From contig DNXU01000464.1 in NCBI GenBank assembly GCA_003505715.1, forward strand, positions 3,262 to 19,398: a DNA stretch of 16,137 nt, given 5' to 3'. The translations under genes were made by a program, and so were the position numbers. Below are positions 6,641-15,222 of this stretch, one piece after another. This DNA comes from Cyanobacteria bacterium UBA8803. Lineage in GTDB: Bacteria > Cyanobacteriota > Cyanobacteriia > Cyanobacteriales > Coleofasciculaceae. The number at the start of each line of letters is the position of its first letter. The first letter of the stretch is position 1. Below the pieces are notes generated by a model. That model was not told the origin of the DNA and did not search any database. It worked only from the letters and a program-made list of their open reading frames with translations.

Positions 6641-7561
6641 TTAAAAACGTTCGCTAGCAACAGCTAGCCCTGCTGCTGTTACTTCTGCCAGAATACTCAC
6701 CATGCGAAATAGGGCAACTGCTGTCAGGAGCAGACCTGCGGAAAACTGTTGATTGAGAAGGGCGATCGCAGTGGCTTCAAATATCCCAAGACCCCCAGGT
6801 GCCCCCGGAACAATCAAGCCCATCAACCAGGCAAAGCTAAAAGCACTCAAAAGCTGCGGGATTTGGGCGGGATTTATCGATACCAATGCCATTAAAGTAA
6901 ATAAGAAGCCAGTACCTCGCAATCCCAAAAAACCCATTTCACCCAGCAACGGCAACAGGGGATAGTACTCGATCTTAAGAGTACCTGTATTAGTGACATT
7001 TTTCTTCGAGCGACTTAATTGCTGAATAACTGGGTTGAGAATGCGGGGATGAACCCCCAGCAAAACCACGCTCAACCCCAGAATTTGCAATCCCCAAGTT
7101 CCGGGAGCGGACGCGGTAGCTACCAAACCTAGCCCGCTACTAGCCAACGCGATCGCCAAAGCTGCCGCTGCCATCAACAGAGGTTCTAGCAATACGCTAA
7201 TGCTGGCAGCTCCGAGAGAACCCCCGGCACGGGTAACTGCCGAAATGCGACCGTAGTAGTGCCAGACGTTACCCGGTAAATACTTGGCAATGTTAGTTTT
7301 CAGGTAAACTTGGAGTGCCCAAAGTTGTCCAACAGGTTGCTTAAACGCTCGCAAAATCCAGATCCAGACCCAACCCGACCAAGTGTGAGCTAGTAGAGTA
7401 ACGACCAGAGCGATCACTAGCATTGCCCATCCAGTAGCATCAATCCGAATGCCTGCCACTTCTCGCCAGTGGTCTTTAAAGGCTTTAGCCAAAAAAAACA
7501 GCGTCCCACCAAGAATCACCCAGTGTAAGTAGGGTTTTAGAGATGACCAGATTTTCTTCAT
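6641..7561 (-). CDS. Flippase-like membrane protein (LPG_synthase_TM family)
   Basis: The 306-residue polytopic inner-membrane protein has about seven to eight hydrophobic segments. It carries the signature stretches of the LPG_synthase_TM/UPF0104 family: KTNIAKYLPGNVWHYYGR around residues 88-105 and VPGAPGGLGIFEA around residues 250-263. It lacks the soluble aminoacyl-transfer domain of true MprF, so lysyl-PG synthesis is not expected. Stand-alone members are usually annotated as flippase-like and often lie beside glycosyltransferases, as here: the gene diverges from a GT2 gene across 272 bases. A role in moving a lipid-linked sugar across the membrane is inference. The start ATG (7559-7561) has no evident ribosome binding site. 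The C-terminus (ASERF) is near the usual end for the family. Confidence 0.82.
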   Translation of the reverse strand: MKKIWSSLKPYLHWVILGGTLFFLAKAFKDHWREVAGIRIDATGWAMLVIALVVTLLAHTWSGWVWIWILRAFKQPVGQLWALQVYLKTNIAKYLPGNVWHYYGRISAVTRAGGSLGAASISVLLEPLLMAAAALAIALASSGLGLVATASAPGTWGLQILGLSVVLLGVHPRILNPVIQQLSRSKKNVTNTGTLKIEYYPLLPLLGEMGFLGLRGTGFLFTLMALVSINPAQIPQLLSAFSFAWLMGLIVPGAPGGLGIFEATAIALLNQQFSAGLLLTAVALFRMVSILAEVTAAGLAVASERF

Positions 7562-7833
7562 GAACTGGGTGATTTAAGTTATAGTATTGTTACAATAACT
7601 GCCGACTTTAGCAGCAGGCAAGAAAGATTTTTAGCTTTTGGTGTAGTTATCTGCTGCTGTTATAGCTCCCTTTAACCCGCCATGACAACAGGAACGCAGG
7701 TTAACTGCCTCACTCCGAGCTAATAGCCTTATACAAAAATTTACAACAAAATCAAAAATATAATTGGCCAAACTCTGGCAAGTACTGGTAAGTTTTTGCC
7801 ATACTTGATGAGATTTGGAGAGAAAAACCCAGC

Positions 7834-8751
7834 ATGCAACAAGGCAGGGGATTAAGTGAGGCTTCATCCTCCACAGACCGGAGTTCAGATGCTCTGTGTC
7901 CGGCTTTTTCGATTGTCCTTCCGATTTACAACGAAGAAAAGGGCGTGGAGGTTACCCTGGATCACCTACAGGAGAATCTGAAGGGATCTGGCTGCCAATA
8001 CGAGATTATCGCAGTTAACGACGGCTCTACAGACAGAACTAGCGAAATCCTGAAGTCCCGCAGTGATATTAGAGTCATTGAACATCGTAAGAATCGGGGA
8101 TACGGTGCGGCCCTGAAGACAGGAATTCGACAGGCGAAGTATCCCTTGATTGTGATTACTGATGCCGATGGCACCTATCCCAATGAGAAAATTCCCCACC
8201 TTGCTGCTCTGACTAGCAAGGCCGACATGGTTGTAGGTGCCAGGATTGGCGCTCATGTTCGCTATTCAAATCTTAGAAAAATCCCGAAGTGGTTTCTGAT
8301 TCGCTTTGCCGAGTGGATCACCGATAGTCGCATCCCCGATCTTAACAGTGGACTGCGAGTGTTTCATAAGAGTGTAGTAGAACAGTTTCTGAACATCTTA
8401 CCTGACACATTCAGCTTTACAACTACCATTACAGTAGCGATGCTAACCAATGGTTATATGGTGCATTATGAACCCATTGATTTTCATCATCGTAAAGGGA
8501 AAAGCAAGATTAAGCCGATCCGCGATACCTTACGTTTCATTCAATTAATCTTGCGGACTGGATTATACTTTGCCCCTCTTAGAGTATTTTTGCCCGTCGC
8601 TGGCTTGTTCTTTTCTGCCTTTTTATATACTCTCATCCAAGACATCTTTGTTCGAGAAGATTTAACTGAAAGGACGCTGATTCTTCTGATTGCTTCTACT
8701 CAGATGGCAATGTTTGCCCTGCTGGCTGACATGCTCGATAAGCGAACGTGA
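7834..8751 (+). CDS. Family 2 glycosyltransferase, polyprenyl-phosphate sugar synthase type
   Basis: The protein has 305 residues and a GT-A fold. After about 24 disordered Ser-rich residues the core starts with SIVLPIYNEE (26-35). NDGSTD (62-67) and the metal-binding DAD (110-112, in VITDADGTYP) follow, then the acceptor-side IPDLNSGLRVF (168-177) and HHRKGKSKIKP (218-228). Two hydrophobic segments near 248-269 and 281-298 anchor the C-terminus. This layout is that of dolichyl/polyprenyl-phosphate mannose or glucose synthases, which load a nucleotide-activated hexose onto polyprenyl phosphate on the cytosolic side; the exact sugar cannot be told. The ATG at 7834 is preceded by GGAGAG at 7817-7822, a plausible but somewhat distant ribosome binding site. 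It leads a plus-strand run of three glycan genes and probably supplies the lipid-linked donor for the GT-C-type proteins downstream. Confidence 0.9.
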   Translation: MQQGRGLSEASSSTDRSSDALCPAFSIVLPIYNEEKGVEVTLDHLQENLKGSGCQYEIIAVNDGSTDRTSEILKSRSDIRVIEHRKNRGYGAALKTGIRQAKYPLIVITDADGTYPNEKIPHLAALTSKADMVVGARIGAHVRYSNLRKIPKWFLIRFAEWITDSRIPDLNSGLRVFHKSVVEQFLNILPDTFSFTTTITVAMLTNGYMVHYEPIDFHHRKGKSKIKPIRDTLRFIQLILRTGLYFAPLRVFLPVAGLFFSAFLYTLIQDIFVREDLTERTLILLIASTQMAMFALLADMLDKRT

Positions 8752-8848
8752 TAGTCTAAATTGACCGCAAGATAAAAGTTGAAGGTCTTAGGAAGGAATT
8801 CCCACTAGCTGCCAACTTCCTAGAAAATCTAGTGATAGTCCACCCAGA

Positions 8849-10783
8849 ATGATTATGCTCATCAAGCATTTACAGAGATGGTTAACTACTCCAATCGAAA
8901 GATCCTTCAGCCCTCAGGTGAAGTTTTGGTTCTGTTTGAGTTTGACTTTTGCCGCTATCTATGGCCTTCAGGGATTACAGGAAGCATTCAGTAGCCCTTA
9001 TGTAATTCAGGATGATGCGCGGCAGCACGTATTTTGGATGCAGAGGTTTGTAGATCCAGAATTGTTTGCTAACGATCTAATTGCTAATTATTACCAATCC
9101 ACTGCTCCCTTAGGCTATAAAACCTTGTATCGGATATTTGCTCTGGCAGGCATCGATCCCATACTTTTGAGTAAACTATTACCTATCGTGCTAGGACTGC
9201 TGACAACTGGGTACGGTTTTGCCTTGTGCCTAGAGATTTTACCCGTCCCAGCTACAGGCTTTATCGCGACGTTGCTGTTAAACTACATGTTGTGGAGTGG
9301 CGCTACTCTAGTTACAGCTACATCAAGGGCTTTGTTCTGGCCGTGTTTTCTGGCGTTTTTATACTATTTACTGCGGCGATCCTTAATAAGTTGTTTAATC
9401 GCGATCGCCTTACAGGGATTATTTTATCCCCCTTCTGTACTCGTAACTGCTGGCATCCTAATCCTGCGGTTATTGCGTTGGCAGAGTGGATTGCCCCGTC
9501 TTAGACTGGATCGGAGTAATACTCTATTGTGTGCTGCTGGATTGGGGGTCGTTTTTCTAATACTTCTACTAGAGGTATTAGGGTCTTCAGAGTTTGGTCC
9601 AACAATTACCTTAGCTCAAGCCAAAGCATCTCCTGAATTCTACGCTGGAGGACGAACCAGCTTTTTTACCGACGATCCTTGGCAGTTTTGGTTCAATTCC
9701 CATCGCAGCGCTCTCATGGGATGGCCTTGGAAACCCCCTATTCTCTATGCTGTATTATTGTTACCAATTTTATGGCGCTATCCAGCCCGCTTTCCTTTAG
9801 TTAGAGAAGTTACTTCTGGTGCCACAGTCTTGATTCAAATGGCGGTTGTATCCGTGGGTTTGTTTTTTACCGCTCATGCCGTGCTGTTCAAGCTCTATCT
9901 TCCCAGCAGATACGCCTTAGGTTTAGGTGTTGCCATCTACTTATCGACAGCCATTGTCTTAGTAGTGATATTGGATGCCGTTTTGCGTGCTTGCCAACAG
10001 CCAGCCAAGATTACAGTCAATGCCCTTGGCCTATTTTTGGTAGCCTATACCCTATTAGGCGCTCTCTATTGGTTTATTTTCTATTATCCCGGACAAAAAA
10101 AGCTCCTTATAGGCTGGCTGGCTCTAGGAGTTGGGATAACTCTAATAGTATTTCTGCTAGATTTGGTCGAACACCAGGCAAAACGGGAAGGCGAACCTGT
10201 CCTAGGACGACAGTTATTAGCACTAGCCTCAACCGTAGTATTAGCAGTAGCGCTTCTTATTTATCCCAGCCTGATAGGCAAGTTTCCCAATAACGATTAT
10301 GTTGTGGGACAAGTACCGCAATTGTATGAGTTCTTGGCTGGGCAACCAAAAGACATTGTGATTGCTTCCTTAGCGAGTGAAGCTGATAACCTACCTAGTT
10401 TTGCCAAACGTTCAATTTTAGTAGGCAGGGAATATGCTCTGCCCTACGAAGTAGGGTACTATAAGCAGATACGTCAACGGGTGATCGACTTGATTGATGC
10501 ACAGTATAGTACTGATCTAGAGCAAGTACAAAACTTTATTAAGAACTATGATGTGGACTTCTGGATGCTAGAACAGGAAGCGTTTACACTTGAGTATATA
10601 GCCAATCCTAGTTCTCAGACTAGTCGCTGGATTAGGCAATATCAACCAGCAGCGAAAAATGCTCAAAAGAAGCTAGAACAAGGAAGTGTACCAGCTTTGG
10701 TGCGGGTTATGGAGCGCTGCTCCGTATTTGAGACTAAAAGCTTGGTTGTATTGCAGGCAGAATGCATTCGGAAAATATCATAA
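8849..10783 (+). CDS. Large multi-spanning GT-C-like membrane protein
   Basis: The product has 644 residues with roughly ten to twelve hydrophobic segments between residues 25 and 480, then a soluble domain of about 160 residues (NNDYVVGQVPQLYEFL onward). After the first membrane segment comes VIQDDARQHVFWMQRF with paired aspartates at 55-56. This position and pattern match the catalytic acidic motif in the first extracytoplasmic loop of GT-C glycosyltransferases, which use polyprenyl-phosphate sugars. Overall similarity to a named family is not evident to me, so the enzymatic role is inferred from topology, the acidic pair and the neighbours. The start is ATG at 8849, with a second in-frame ATG at 8855; neither has a good ribosome binding site. 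The 97-base gap from the GT2 gene allows co-transcription. Confidence 0.72.
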   Translation: MIMLIKHLQRWLTTPIERSFSPQVKFWFCLSLTFAAIYGLQGLQEAFSSPYVIQDDARQHVFWMQRFVDPELFANDLIANYYQSTAPLGYKTLYRIFALAGIDPILLSKLLPIVLGLLTTGYGFALCLEILPVPATGFIATLLLNYMLWSGATLVTATSRALFWPCFLAFLYYLLRRSLISCLIAIALQGLFYPPSVLVTAGILILRLLRWQSGLPRLRLDRSNTLLCAAGLGVVFLILLLEVLGSSEFGPTITLAQAKASPEFYAGGRTSFFTDDPWQFWFNSHRSALMGWPWKPPILYAVLLLPILWRYPARFPLVREVTSGATVLIQMAVVSVGLFFTAHAVLFKLYLPSRYALGLGVAIYLSTAIVLVVILDAVLRACQQPAKITVNALGLFLVAYTLLGALYWFIFYYPGQKKLLIGWLALGVGITLIVFLLDLVEHQAKREGEPVLGRQLLALASTVVLAVALLIYPSLIGKFPNNDYVVGQVPQLYEFLAGQPKDIVIASLASEADNLPSFAKRSILVGREYALPYEVGYYKQIRQRVIDLIDAQYSTDLEQVQNFIKNYDVDFWMLEQEAFTLEYIANPSSQTSRWIRQYQPAAKNAQKKLEQGSVPALVRVMERCSVFETKSLVVLQAECIRKIS

Positions 10784-10951
10784 GAATAACCTCCTGTTAT
10801 TGGGCAAGGCACTGATTTGAAAATAAGGAGAGGACTGAGAGAGAGAGCAAAGGAGGAAGAAGTTAGGGGGAGAGTTTTTTAAGCGTTCTGGTGTACGCAG
10901 ATCCTGAGCCGCTACTTAATCTTTATCAAACTGTTTAATTACTTAGATTTT
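10784..10951 (+). other. Purine-rich spacer between the GT-C-like and GT39 genes
   Basis: From about 10819 to 10876 this strand is nearly all purine, with a short GA microsatellite at 10837-10847 and a GGGGGAGAG run before TTTTTT (10875-10880). No hairpin precedes the T-run, so it is not a standard terminator. The rest is AT-rich and leads into the next gene. Confidence 0.5.
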
Positions 10952-12538
10952 ATGCCAATTAAGCTGACAATACAGTGGAAAACTAAAGTAGATTGGTTGA
11001 AATTTTTAATTATAATAATTTTATTAATTGGTATTTTTTTGCGATTCGTTAATCTCGATCAAAAAGCTTATTCTTCGGATGAAGTCAGAACATTATTGCG
11101 GACTTCTGGTTATACAAGTGAAGAGTTAACCAAGCAAGAATTTGATGGAGATGTAATTAGCCCCGGAGATTTGCTTAAGTATCAGCATCCTGTCCCTGAA
11201 AAAGGGATAGCTGAAACCATTAGCTCTCTAGCACAAGAAGACGTTCATCCACCGCTTTACTTTGTAATGTTGCGCTATTGGATGCAGAGTTTTGGCAATT
11301 CAGCAGTAGTTACACGAGGTTTCTCTGCTTTGCTTAGCATCCTAATGTTTCCTTGCCTTTACTGGCTATGCCTAGAATTATTTAATTCACCGCTAACAGG
11401 CTGGATAGCAAGTGCCTTGATCGCTGTTTCCCCCTTCCACCTGCTACATGCTCAGGAGGCTAGGCCGTACAGCTTATGGGCTTTAGGGATATTGCTATCA
11501 AGTGCAGCATTGTTGAGAGCAGTACGGCTCAATACTGGCTTCAGTTGGATTGTTTATGCAGCTACTGTTATCTTAGGAATATATGCTCATATCAATTTTG
11601 CATTTGTAGCAATTAGTCAGGGTATTTATGTAATAGTAATCGAACGCTTCCGTTTGAGTAAGACATTAGCGGCTTATAGCCTTGCCTCGTTGGTAGGAGT
11701 ATTATTTTTCTTTCCTTGGCTTTGGGTTGTTTTGAATAACTGGAATAAAATAAAATCTTTAACTACCTGGATAACTTCCTTTAAAACAAGTTTGCCAGAC
11801 AGAATGGCAGCATGGATTTCTAATCTTTGCAGTATTTTCATTGATTTTAATGAACAATATTTGATTAATAAAGTTTTAGATTTTTTTATACTAATATTAG
11901 TGATATATTCTCTTTATTTATTATGTAAGAATGCTCCTAGACAGGCTTATTTATTAATAATAACTCTCATTTTTATTACGACAATATCGCAAGTTATTCC
12001 TGATTTGATTTGGGGAGGGCGACGCTCTGTTGTTGCTCGTTATCTAACCCCTAGTTATTTGGGAATTGAGTTAGCAGTTGCTTACTTAATTGCTAGTAAA
12101 ATAACAGCTATATCTGGTAATCTCCGGTATCAGAGACTATGGCAGTTTATCATGGTTATACTAATTTCAACTGGAGTTATTTCTTGTGTAATTATTTCCC
12201 AAGCACCGACGGCAAGGGTTCAGGGTTCAACTCCTCGAATGAATCTGCAAGTGGCTCGCACGATTAACCAAACTTCCCAACCCCTTGTAATCAGTGATAC
12301 ATTTTACCCTTATTTACTTTCTCTTTCTCATCTTCTTGATTCAAAAGTTAAACTTCAGCTAGTTAATAAACCTGATATATCACCAGTTATTGATGGGTTC
12401 AGTGATGTGTTCTTATACTATCCTTCTCGCTCCTTTCAACAAAAATTATCCCAGAATAACAACTATAAGCTAGAAACAATTGTAGCTCAACCAGACAAGG
12501 GCAGATTATGGCTGCTCAAATTAAAAAAATACGGATAA
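10952..12538 (+). CDS. Family 39 (ArnT/PMT-like) glycosyltransferase
   Basis: The 528-residue polytopic protein has GT39 hallmarks. Its first membrane segment (18-30) is followed by RFVNLDQKAYSSDE with the acidic pair D43-E44 that serves as the catalytic site in this fold. HPPLYF (99-104) is in the first large outer loop, and HAQEARPYSLW (166-176) is near the third segment. About ten to twelve membrane spans follow, with a soluble tail of about 110 residues. Relatives move a sugar from polyprenyl phosphate to lipid, protein or glycan on the outer face of the inner membrane. The acceptor is unknown. The coding sequence is clearly more AT-rich than the two upstream glycosyltransferase genes, which may mean a different origin. 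No ribosome binding site is seen before ATG 10952. It ends 13 bases from the convergent GerMN gene. Confidence 0.88.
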   Translation: MPIKLTIQWKTKVDWLKFLIIIILLIGIFLRFVNLDQKAYSSDEVRTLLRTSGYTSEELTKQEFDGDVISPGDLLKYQHPVPEKGIAETISSLAQEDVHPPLYFVMLRYWMQSFGNSAVVTRGFSALLSILMFPCLYWLCLELFNSPLTGWIASALIAVSPFHLLHAQEARPYSLWALGILLSSAALLRAVRLNTGFSWIVYAATVILGIYAHINFAFVAISQGIYVIVIERFRLSKTLAAYSLASLVGVLFFFPWLWVVLNNWNKIKSLTTWITSFKTSLPDRMAAWISNLCSIFIDFNEQYLINKVLDFFILILVIYSLYLLCKNAPRQAYLLIITLIFITTISQVIPDLIWGGRRSVVARYLTPSYLGIELAVAYLIASKITAISGNLRYQRLWQFIMVILISTGVISCVIISQAPTARVQGSTPRMNLQVARTINQTSQPLVISDTFYPYLLSLSHLLDSKVKLQLVNKPDISPVIDGFSDVFLYYPSRSFQQKLSQNNNYKLETIVAQPDKGRLWLLKLKKYG

Positions 12539-12551
12539 TGCCTTTAGAGTA

Positions 12552-13307
12552 TTACCACTCAGTTATTCTCTTGCTCCTGATGGTTAGTTGGGATTGGGCT
12601 GATAATTTTTTCGATTTTTTAATGGAGACCAGACATAGATTTTCACCGCTGCCATCACCAAAACAGTTCCCGTCTTTGTCCAAGATCACGATTGATTGGA
12701 TGGTGGGAAATTGCTTGAGTGTGGCCTCGATCGCACTGATAGCGCGAGCATCATCTCCAACGCCCCCGGACACTACTGTCTTGCACAATTGCAGGCGGGC
12801 TACTCCTTGAGAGATGGCAAGTGTAAAATCCTGGCCACAGTTAGAACTACCTTGCAGATCAATCGCATTAATTAAACCCTTCCTGCTTTCCTCGTTAGTG
12901 GGGCCTGCTATTAATTGTTCGATCGCAAACCGGGCTATACCTGGACTTGTTGTCGTTCGCCAGACTGGCTCAACATAGGTAAAATCGCGATCGCTATTGG
13001 GGCTTTTAGGAAAAAATACTTTGACCTTTCTAGAAGTGACTTGAACGGGATCGCGACTTGGTTGTGCCTCTTGTGCTACCGGAGTTTGCTTTACCTGTGA
13101 TGGACTTGGTGTTAATTCTGAGGGTAAGTCTGTTACAGTTTCAGAAACCGTAACAGATTGTGTTGGTTCTATTGATGAGTCTGTTGGGGGTTGGCGGGGA
13201 TCGGCAGATTCTAAGGCATCTGTGGCTTGACCTCCACAAGCAGTAACACCCCAAACTGTTAATAGTAGGAAAAACGATAGTATAGCTGAGCGGCGTTTAA
13301 TATACAT
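12552..13307 (-). CDS. GerMN-domain lipoprotein
   Basis: The 251-residue product has an N-terminal signal (RRSAILSFFLLLTVWG) ending in the lipobox VTAC with C24 as the lipidated residue. A Ser/Thr/Pro-rich low-complexity linker of about 65 residues follows, then a GerMN-type domain from about residue 90 to 225 (KVKVFFPKSPNSD, ARFAIEQLIAGPTNEE, FPTIQSIVILDKDGNCFGD). GerMN domains were named from spore germination protein GerM but are widespread in non-sporulating bacteria, including cyanobacteria, as envelope proteins of uncertain role; sporulation is not implied. Four cysteines in the domain could form disulfides. The ATG at 13305-13307 has a good ribosome binding site (GGGA seven bases upstream). 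A TTG four codons earlier is less likely. Confidence 0.85.
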   Translation of the reverse strand: MYIKRRSAILSFFLLLTVWGVTACGGQATDALESADPRQPPTDSSIEPTQSVTVSETVTDLPSELTPSPSQVKQTPVAQEAQPSRDPVQVTSRKVKVFFPKSPNSDRDFTYVEPVWRTTTSPGIARFAIEQLIAGPTNEESRKGLINAIDLQGSSNCGQDFTLAISQGVARLQLCKTVVSGGVGDDARAISAIEATLKQFPTIQSIVILDKDGNCFGDGSGENLCLVSIKKSKKLSAQSQLTIRSKRITEW

Positions 13308-13415
13308 TTTAGTTCCCAAACTTCTTTATAGCCGACATCTCTACTGTAGAGAACTCGCAGGTAGAAGCTGAGCGGTTAGTGTGTCAGTATTTAATCTGGA
13401 AACCTAGGCTAGCTC

Positions 13416-13450
13416 AGATTCCCGACTTCTCTTAAAGAAGTCGGGAATCT
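13416..13450. repeat. Perfect 15-bp REP-like hairpin
   Basis: AGATTCCCGACTTCT (13416-13430) is the exact reverse complement of AGAAGTCGGGAATCT (13436-13450) around a five-base loop. CCCGACTTCTT palindromes are dispersed in many copies through cyanobacterial genomes. It lies 79 bases downstream of the PEP-CTERM gene, so it may also stop that transcript or protect its 3' end, but no T-run follows on either strand. Confidence 0.85.
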
Positions 13451-13528
13451 AGACTGCACGGAGCATTTAGGACTGCTGTAGCCAGCAGTTTAAATGAATT
13501 GTCAAATCCTTGTTTGCTCTGCTCCCGA

Positions 13529-14500
13529 TCATGCCTTCTGCTTGCCTTTACGACGAGAGATCGCTCCCATAGCCGCTACTAAGCCCAAACCAGCTAAAGT
13601 GGCTGGTTCGGGAACTGCTTGAGACACTTTAGCAACAGGCTGTGATTCGGGTAAATTCCCCTTGAACAGGTTATTATGGGATTCTCCAGTGCCTGTTAAG
13701 GATTTAACAATCAAGTTGCCATTGATCTGACCATTATTGAATGTAAAATCTGCATTAGCGGCGAGAAAGCTGCCCTCAAACCCCGATCCGCTCGATTTCA
13801 AGTTGGTTGCTTCATAGAAGTTATACAGGACGTTCTGGCTGCTGAGTCCGTTGTTGAGGAAGAAACCGAAGCTACCGATATCAATATCGGCACCACTAAT
13901 GTTGACCACTACAGTAGAATCCTTAGCGGCATCAATGCTGAAACTATTAGCCGTTTTTAACTGCGCTCCTGACAGGTTGAATACATTAAGTTTTGAGTCT
14001 GTACCTTTGAGCGCGATCGCGTTGTTATTAATGGTTGTAGTTCCGTTAACAGTTTGTTGAGACAAGGATGCCGACAAATCGCGCAGATAGTTTCCCGCTT
14101 CCTCAAAGTTAAGAGGATTACCTTGTAACAGGGTGCCCGTTACGTTAGCTCCCTTTGAGTTAAGGTCTGTCTTAGAGATGACTTTAGAGCCACCATAGAT
14201 TGCATTGCCATAAATTTGACCGTTAGTGAGGTCTAAATTCCCCCCAGCAATTAAAACATCACCGCTCTGAATTTTGTCTCCCACCCCAAAGCTAGAGAGT
14301 AATACGTTCCCTCCAACTGCCAATTTTCCTTCAATATCAGTGTTAGTCTGGTAAACATCACCCAGCACAAACACGTTGTAATCCGCTGCTGGCCCTAGGG
14401 AAATTGCACTAGCTTGAGTAGTGAAACCTAAGGCCATAGTTGCTGCCAGTGATAAAGGTGCTGTCAGCTGTCCTAAGCGAGATAATTTGATAGCTTCCAT
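13529..14500 (-). CDS. Choice-of-anchor A family protein with PEP-CTERM sorting tail
   Basis: The 323-residue secreted protein has an N-terminal signal peptide (residues 1 to about 32, cleavage after TQASA). A choice-of-anchor A domain follows, rich in Gly, Asn and Ser: DYNVFVLGDVYQTNTDIEGKLAVGGN near 40-65 and a later repeat of the same fold. A C-terminal PEP-CTERM signal runs from VPEP at 296-299 through a hydrophobic helix to SRRKGKQKA. PEP-CTERM tails are recognised by exosortase, and such proteins are processed and delivered to the cell surface or matrix, usually in bacteria that make exopolysaccharide. No exosortase gene lies in this window. The start is ATG 14498-14500, with no clear ribosome binding site. 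The exact surface role is not known. Confidence 0.88.
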   Translation of the reverse strand: MEAIKLSRLGQLTAPLSLAATMALGFTTQASAISLGPAADYNVFVLGDVYQTNTDIEGKLAVGGNVLLSSFGVGDKIQSGDVLIAGGNLDLTNGQIYGNAIYGGSKVISKTDLNSKGANVTGTLLQGNPLNFEEAGNYLRDLSASLSQQTVNGTTTINNNAIALKGTDSKLNVFNLSGAQLKTANSFSIDAAKDSTVVVNISGADIDIGSFGFFLNNGLSSQNVLYNFYEATNLKSSGSGFEGSFLAANADFTFNNGQINGNLIVKSLTGTGESHNNLFKGNLPESQPVAKVSQAVPEPATLAGLGLVAAMGAISRRKGKQKA

Positions 14501-14547
14501 GTCTGAAATGAAGAGAAACTGTGTAAGCTAACCGAAGTTCAATATGA

Positions 14548-14818
14548 AATTAAAACCTGGTTATTGCCTGTTATTGAGATGCAGTTCTCTGACGATTGTG
14601 CGTTTTCCTGATTCTGAATCGAACTTAGATTAGTTACTTACTATCCTATTGGGTAAAGTGAAGGCGTGCCAGTAGGAATGGGCAATTTTATCAACTCTTT
14701 ATAGAAAGTCGGTGATTTATAAAATTAGGGTAAATTTTTTTGCCATTGCCAAGATATCGCTCTTTTGTTACTTTGCTGAGAGCAAAAAGTGAAACCATTA
14801 CACAGCCAGGTTTTAATT
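14548..14818. repeat. 13-bp inverted repeat spanning the intergenic region
   Basis: AATTAAAACCTGG (14548-14560) and its exact reverse complement (14806-14818) enclose 245 bases with no reading frame. The arrangement could be the ends of a small non-autonomous element, two sites for one regulator, or chance in AT-rich DNA. I see no target-site duplication at the outer edges. Confidence 0.4.
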
Positions 14819-14989
14819 CTTTAGCTATCTAGCTGTTCGGATAAAAAAGTTAGGTAATAGTTCCTATTTTGGCCTAAATCTCCTAGAATCCACCGCTCGC
14901 AGTACTGAAAATTTCCCCCTACCCCACACCCCGTCAGGCATAGCTGCCTAAGTCCTAGTGATGTCTCTCAACCAGGCGAAGCAATGGCA

Positions 14990-14995
14990 TACAAT
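14990..14995 (+). promoter_or_regulatory. Possible -10 box for rpmF
   Basis: TACAAT matches the TATAAT consensus at five of six positions and lies 34 bases before the rpmF ATG, giving a leader of roughly 25 to 30 bases. No recognisable -35 element is found at the usual distance, which is not rare for cyanobacterial promoters. Confidence 0.3.
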
Positions 14996-15028
14996 AGAAA
15001 GGCTGTCAAAAATTCAGGACTGAGGACT

Positions 15029-15202
15029 ATGGCTGTTCCCAAGAAGAAAACATCAAAGTCGAAAAGAGACAAACGCAAAGCGACCTGGAAGCGCAAAGCG
15101 GCACTACAGGCTCAAAAAGCTCTCTCTCTAGGGAAAGCCGTTTTGAGCGGGCGTTCTACCTTTGTCTACCCGACAGATGAGGAAGACGAAGACGAAGAGT
15201 AG
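15029..15202 (+). CDS. rpmF: 50S ribosomal protein L32
   Basis: The 57-residue L32 protein of the large ribosomal subunit begins [16 protein letters not shown], the conserved, very basic start of bacterial and plastid L32. It continues with a basic helix ([14 protein letters not shown]) and ends in an acidic tail, [10 protein letters not shown]. The zinc-binding cysteines found in some L32 proteins are absent, as in most cyanobacterial forms. The frame opens at an upstream ATG (14984), but family alignment places the start at 15029, where AGGA at 15016-15019 provides a ribosome binding site nine bases away. It stands alone before a molybdopterin protein gene; a hairpin after the stop may end its transcript. 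Confidence 0.95.
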   Translation: MAVPKKKTSKSKRDKRKATWKRKAALQAQKALSLGKAVLSGRSTFVYPTDEEDEDEE

Positions 15203-15222
15203 TAGCATTCGGATCGAGCCAA

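Larger units (their letters stand above)
14501..15028. other. Divergent intergenic region, PEP-CTERM gene to rpmF
   Basis: This stretch of over 500 bases has no convincing gene. It holds a 13-base inverted repeat, AATTAAAACCTGG at 14548-14560 with its complement at 14806-14818. A small hairpin AGGCA/TGCCT lies at 14937-14950, and a TACAAT box at 14990-14995 is suitably placed for rpmF. It must contain promoters for both divergent genes, but no strong consensus pair is visible on the minus strand. Confidence 0.5.

Noticed and set aside
7631..7867. A 78-codon minus-strand frame between the flippase and GT2 genes
   Set aside because: It overlaps the GT2 start, its composition is unlike a protein domain and no ribosome binding site is present.
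9991..10293. A 100-codon frame inside the 644-residue membrane protein gene
   Set aside because: It is an out-of-frame shadow of a long coding sequence, Ser/Arg-rich and without a start signal.
10851..10856. Perfect AGGAGG ribosome-binding-like site
   Set aside because: No start codon follows at a usable distance; it is part of a purine-rich tract.
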